From Clostridiales bacterium (GTDB lineage Bacteria > Bacillota > Clostridia > Lachnospirales > Lachnospiraceae): a DNA stretch of 64,000 bases. Location: NCBI GenBank assembly GCA_018376135.1, contig JAHABX010000003.1, forward strand, positions 118,840-182,839, given 5' to 3'. The translations under genes were made by a program, and so were the position numbers. Positions 62,401 to 64,000 of the stretch are shown piece after piece. The notes beneath the pieces are model-generated. The model was not told the origin of the DNA, searched no databases, and worked only from the letters and a program-made list of their open reading frames with translations. Position 1 is the first letter of the stretch; every line of letters begins with the position of its first letter.

Positions 62401-63928
62401 TCCAGTGTCTGTACTGCTTCGCAGTTCCGTTTTCATCAGTATAAGCAAAAGTAACGCAGAGCATACCAGACTGGATCGCAGAGTAATCCTGCCTATCCAG
62501 ATCTACCGTAATTGCACTCTCGGACACAGCGCCAAGCTTCATCTCTACGCCGTCTCCGGAGGTATAAAAGGTCCGGCTGGCAAATACTTTTTCGCCCTCC
62601 GTGCCGTTCTCGCCTACTTTATAATGAGAATAGATCTGAACCGTATACCGGGTATCTGCCTGCAGATTGCCCACATTTACATTGACTGTCTCCACAGAAG
62701 AGGACGCCGCCAGATCTGTCTCCCATGACTCCACCAGACTTCTTGCCACTTCCTGATTGGTATCCGACTCGATCACCTGCAGCCATGCCGTACCCGGCAC
62801 CAGCGTATCCGCCTCCACTGCATAGAAGGAGATGTCCATCTGAGCGCAGTCATAGTTCAGGCTGCTGATCAGAACCTGTGCCAGTGCACTGTTCACATCC
62901 GTGGAGCCCGCCGCTCCGGGAGCTGCGCTGCCTCCGGTCGCACCTCCCTGACCTTTCTCACCATTCTCTCCGCTGCCGCCGGACACGCCGTCGGAACCTT
63001 CCTCGCCGGACGCACCGTCTTCTCCGTCAGAGCCTTCTTCTCCGGACTGACCCTCCTGTCCTTCCTGACCGGCTTCTCCCTCCTGGCCAGCTTCGCCTTC
63101 CTCGCCGTCCTGACCGTCTTCACCGTCCTGACCGTCGATTGCCTCAAACTCAAATTCAGGCGGACGCCAGTCCTGGGCAGAGGTGGACGCAATTGCCACA
63201 CCGCCTCCGGTCATGAGATCTGCAAGGATACCGGACAGATTTGCCTGCACGGTCCCGCCTCCGCCGATGATATCTCCGGTCCCCAGGTCAATGACCACTC
63301 CATTGTCCATGGTGATGGAGGCACCTGCGGTCACCGACTGCCAGATCTGCTCCTCATTGCAGATCTGCACCACGCTGTCGTCTATGTATTCCACTTCCAG
63401 ATACCCCGCCACTTCCTGGGTGCTTCCATTGGGAAGCGTCAGGATGAGGGAATCCGAGTAGACGAGGAATTTCATATCATCTATCATCCAGAGCAGATTG
63501 CCGAACTGCAGATCTGTCCCGTTGTTATCGATGGAATAGCCGTCCGTCTCTTTTGTAAGGACCATCTTCTCATCCACAAAATAGGAATTCACGACTCCGG
63601 ATGCGATCTGCTCCATATCCACCAGAACACCTGTAGAAAATACACTTAGAGAGCCATCCTCATAATGGATAAAACTATTTTTATTTACAGACTTTTTCCC
63701 TCCCATGGTACTTGTAAACACCATGCGCTCGTTATAATTCCTGGAATGACTGGTTCCAGCCGAAAAATAATCACAGGAAACCACGCCCGTCTCCGCTTCT
63801 CCGCCCAGCACGTAGCCGTCAGCCGCAAACACTGACATACTTCGATTGTGCTGCCAGATGGTCATCCCGGTAAATACGCCTGTAAAGACCAGAATGACGG
63901 TCAGTACCATCAATAAACTTTTCTTCAT
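56495..63928 (-). CDS. Giant membrane-anchored surface protein with collagen-like segment
   Basis: A 2477-aa protein. It has an N-terminal membrane helix (residues about 4-24, LLMVLTVILVFTGVFTGMTI), a beta-rich membrane-proximal domain (about 35-255; FLVYSDSLILTLPNGSTQEV), a collagen-like acidic Gly-X-Y stretch (about 262-341), then some 2100 residues of beta-sandwich modules, several with fibronectin III-like endings (LQADTRYTVQIYS, LRSNIPFTVELFT, LKRGQTYLFSFSEW). No LPXTG or enzyme motif was seen. The start ATG has AAGGAG seven bases upstream. It is the first operon gene visible in this window; a promoter could lie beyond the right edge. Confidence 0.8.
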   Translation of the reverse strand: MKKSLLMVLTVILVFTGVFTGMTIWQHNRSMSVFAADGYVLGGEAETGVVSCDYFSAGTSHSRNYNERMVFTSTMGGKKSVNKNSFIHYEDGSLSVFSTGVLVDMEQIASGVVNSYFVDEKMVLTKETDGYSIDNNGTDLQFGNLLWMIDDMKFLVYSDSLILTLPNGSTQEVAGYLEVEYIDDSVVQICNEEQIWQSVTAGASITMDNGVVIDLGTGDIIGGGGTVQANLSGILADLMTGGGVAIASTSAQDWRPPEFEFEAIDGQDGEDGQDGEEGEAGQEGEAGQEGQEGQSGEEGSDGEDGASGEEGSDGVSGGSGENGEKGQGGATGGSAAPGAAGSTDVNSALAQVLISSLNYDCAQMDISFYAVEADTLVPGTAWLQVIESDTNQEVARSLVESWETDLAASSSVETVNVNVGNLQADTRYTVQIYSHYKVGENGTEGEKVFASRTFYTSGDGVEMKLGAVSESAITVDLDRQDYSAIQSGMLCVTFAYTDENGTAKQYRHWSDPFALGSSVSRVIALQDDEGNPVFEGLRSNIPFTVELFTSSGAYNVTDGRWEVADEDAKAPDGVASGVVEKSDQILEARTLKETPTYGRLQIYQSTRGCYLISVNDIQDPDMAIQNYNYKIYSYDDATGEKVLVKQLYSAASSPVELYVDEDVINYNSWYYVECTINYHDNEKPYSLIVTNGNENPFQTGTGQAVISFVEGTVTDGSRYDKYSTVGPSHLFGNLVLDISEAGFALDLGETGNTTSIRVDVSSGGDYVYSMSYDSWTAADKNMEEDQGATLKGAAYDADNKKLYLPVDLWGLKEDSAYTFSVYAYVKYSDASNAYKYVGNTLAKTQTYGNTKYSMEGEGAQMAKELDFTVVNLTGQKIDPNDPDEDAATYDKEFAVGISLKNSWGDSGYPLELTSLRAVQITITGLDNSGNPIGSSIEKYVDLYEKGGLIATGTSQISDPYIWLSQEDENPAVEYLKAASNSSSTYLCTLGTAEAGDVSAYTNVKVEVTGAYDYTYQMAYGFPDEAASNVGGYCNDIPHKSNGLVMDIAGDNTPSLDDYDYRDNRDEAVHVNEIRNTGDVGSAYLPVTDLGLTKDPALDPDTVRGHRLQADFRSSTMSSITYYIFTYDDWVEYGERQNGDHSEDTDTYQDIAQAAVAQAENDPDGYWVDKVTAVTIEIDEKEWTSIEAPFLDVIYVDNPENATNGDKAEKNADTGGYVYYTHNLKRGQTYLFSFSEWDACEQDEDGNPLYQFPYDDILYAKSNKTMIRSKPQQMDRQAPEVQMSLDHTNLDGTQVWSFTAYDPDQALGIGEPTTGDRMLWQELYEELVNTTADATDWSKGYILGTTQDGMTTYTYAKYPLLSESSLKGYAAAQIRMSKNDLGKLTLSDISGIYGYTSSTARGAHVIKDSSDKVVDGISWRGTFTLTPSAEWSGDATIYSIHLGRVLNDSAYVTNSSAADTDVYQKGAGYDLQDMSSLRYMAAATTRYEKVRKTLKDQETDGGSNGLVLEAQLVGGNLQFYVASTNGLEDRVAALEVTAWLNVGENGEDNWREQGTKKLSYNPNGQNNIVASFNIADLGNYSANRPAAVQVKAIYDTGLYGSRQDLYIRGLAESGSTEDVSWIWNAVQTGEKKSYLVRQQKAGTWYTGTTGAYYSENKWKLSGTTSLPGGNIVWQYNNDENKEEFGVKDGKWYLQPYNIISNRTPSSESSILLRNAVVTGSGYLEDQAYYNAAVGGWTDRELSVPVVLGALGMTDAALQASVLSSDLQVNEQEMVIGDNTYAAGTLFTFSTPPSTVQFSDSLKVTSSMDTAGISLTMPGASLKKLDENDKDNEYEFYPYLFLELREDTTYSKDASYSEDGKFYLLDSDTDTHGTLLTDPKYFGTGVIGAAAGEDTEILGGKGHTVLKGLPAVPVDVSDTKSGNTFNWIFRNLNPDKNKTTDGAKNYSLRVYVLPVRREGTGAKIDYTNMNEAEINNLKHYVIDNTVMTGAGTSRYYSQVGYNCWFRLMTRSRNAFKSSSPVPSASYSAASYTNKTVSVVYDVNQKFISTILGTRTVEYQSGGTTYKRTIYDQYIEYRLLDQNGKVVLDHQQVMAANGYAPVTATVHTYDTVTGDEKAEREITIYVKEGDPNTIYTPPEGNQKLNLTGVKELLDQRRLIAGQSYTLEARICYTDSVLLSMDSEKFEESTEKWDLNTADQQVITGKAFDSGKMQIRFTIPAGSNPTQIVGATYDNNTNQGLDMTVKMHVVDGDFNTAVWGADQKLYSGQIYVKILDKTGSKDDVTDRFTLDGGASVDPSSREYTRIQTNTDHILLWKVNPNYERTYYNEVWGTLNGITHSTGTCDCGQSHKGGEVDTYGNICLTTSTPGFDRYLTMPEKSGIGFLDMVVTYASASGQLTLNVLTGSGIDQLTGNATLTVSCPGTGGVVTVTGKANWTGNICKFNIPGEDKGKIKGNCSASFTFSNADGTVTYTASQGFVAN
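62905..63141 (-). repeat. Collagen-like Gly-X-Y coding tract
   Basis: Encodes about 80 residues of Gly-X-Y triplets rich in Glu, Asp and Gln (DGQDGEDGQDGEEGEAGQ) in the 2477-aa protein. Triplet phase is kept throughout most of the tract, as in bacterial collagen-like proteins, suggesting a possible trimeric triple helix. Confidence 0.85.
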
Positions 63929-64000
63929 GTCTCTGCTCCTTCTCGGTTTCTTCTTTTCGATTCTCTATGTTATACACCGGAATATAGATTCCGTGGTAAA
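63929..64000 (-). other. Upstream region of the operon, cut by the window edge
   Basis: The final 72 bases hold the ribosome site AAGGAG of the 2477-aa gene. A TATAAC-like sequence is present but no matching -35 box could be placed. Whether the operon begins here or continues to the right cannot be decided. Confidence 0.5.

Overview
The window looks like a Lachnospiraceae-type (Clostridia, Bacillota) chromosome. The signs are a Phe T-box ahead of pheST, an L10-type leader ahead of rplJL, a separate rplK-rplA block, AGGAGG ribosome sites, a PTS trehalose operon, a BlaI/BlaR1-type pair and a remnant of the Rpn/PD-(D/E)XK transposase family common in gut Clostridia. Species was not determined. 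Most genes lie on the minus strand, so the map reads right to left.

Layout. 1-2.7 kb: hflK-hflC, and a VanZ-family gene on the plus strand sharing a terminator with rpoC. 2.8-14 kb: a core block in transcription order rpmG, secE, nusG, rplK, rplA, rplJ, rplL, rpoB, rpoC, with recognisable promoters, an L10 leader, two copies of a 47-bp putative L1-type mRNA element and an attenuating terminator before rpoB. 14-20 kb: a DUF1189-like membrane protein without a canonical start codon, a MATE exporter, and pheS-pheT behind a Phe-specific T-box. 20-27 kb: accessory metabolism and regulation (broken Rpn gene, Gfo/Idh/MocA oxidoreductase, Crp/Fnr regulator, YoaK-like membrane protein, aminotransferase divergent from a LysR gene), then a DUF3990/HTH toxin-antitoxin-like pair lying between two exact 30-bp direct repeats. 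27-34.6 kb: blaI-blaR1 without a beta-lactamase, an rsmH paralogue, and the trehalose locus (treP, treC, divergent treR, three palindromic operators).

34.6-63.9 kb is the most unusual part: a single co-directional, tightly packed minus-strand operon of about 29 kb. In transcription order it encodes a 2477-aa and a 576-aa membrane-anchored surface protein, F-type ATPase c, b-delta fusion, alpha, gamma, beta and epsilon homologues, a 196-aa polytopic membrane protein, a 356-aa membrane-anchored protein, a 3634-aa GLUG-repeat surface protein, a 555-aa surface protein and a degenerate tyrosine recombinase. The alpha and beta subunits keep the residues needed for ATP binding and hydrolysis. The c subunit has threonine exactly where the ion-binding carboxylate belongs, and no subunit a is recognisable. 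I infer an ATP-driven rotary or mechanical machine coupled to giant extracellular proteins rather than an ATP synthase. The nearest concept I know is the F1-like-X0 ATPases of Mollicutes that accompany surface systems. I know of no description of this arrangement in Clostridia, and novelty could not be checked here. The operon may extend beyond the right edge.
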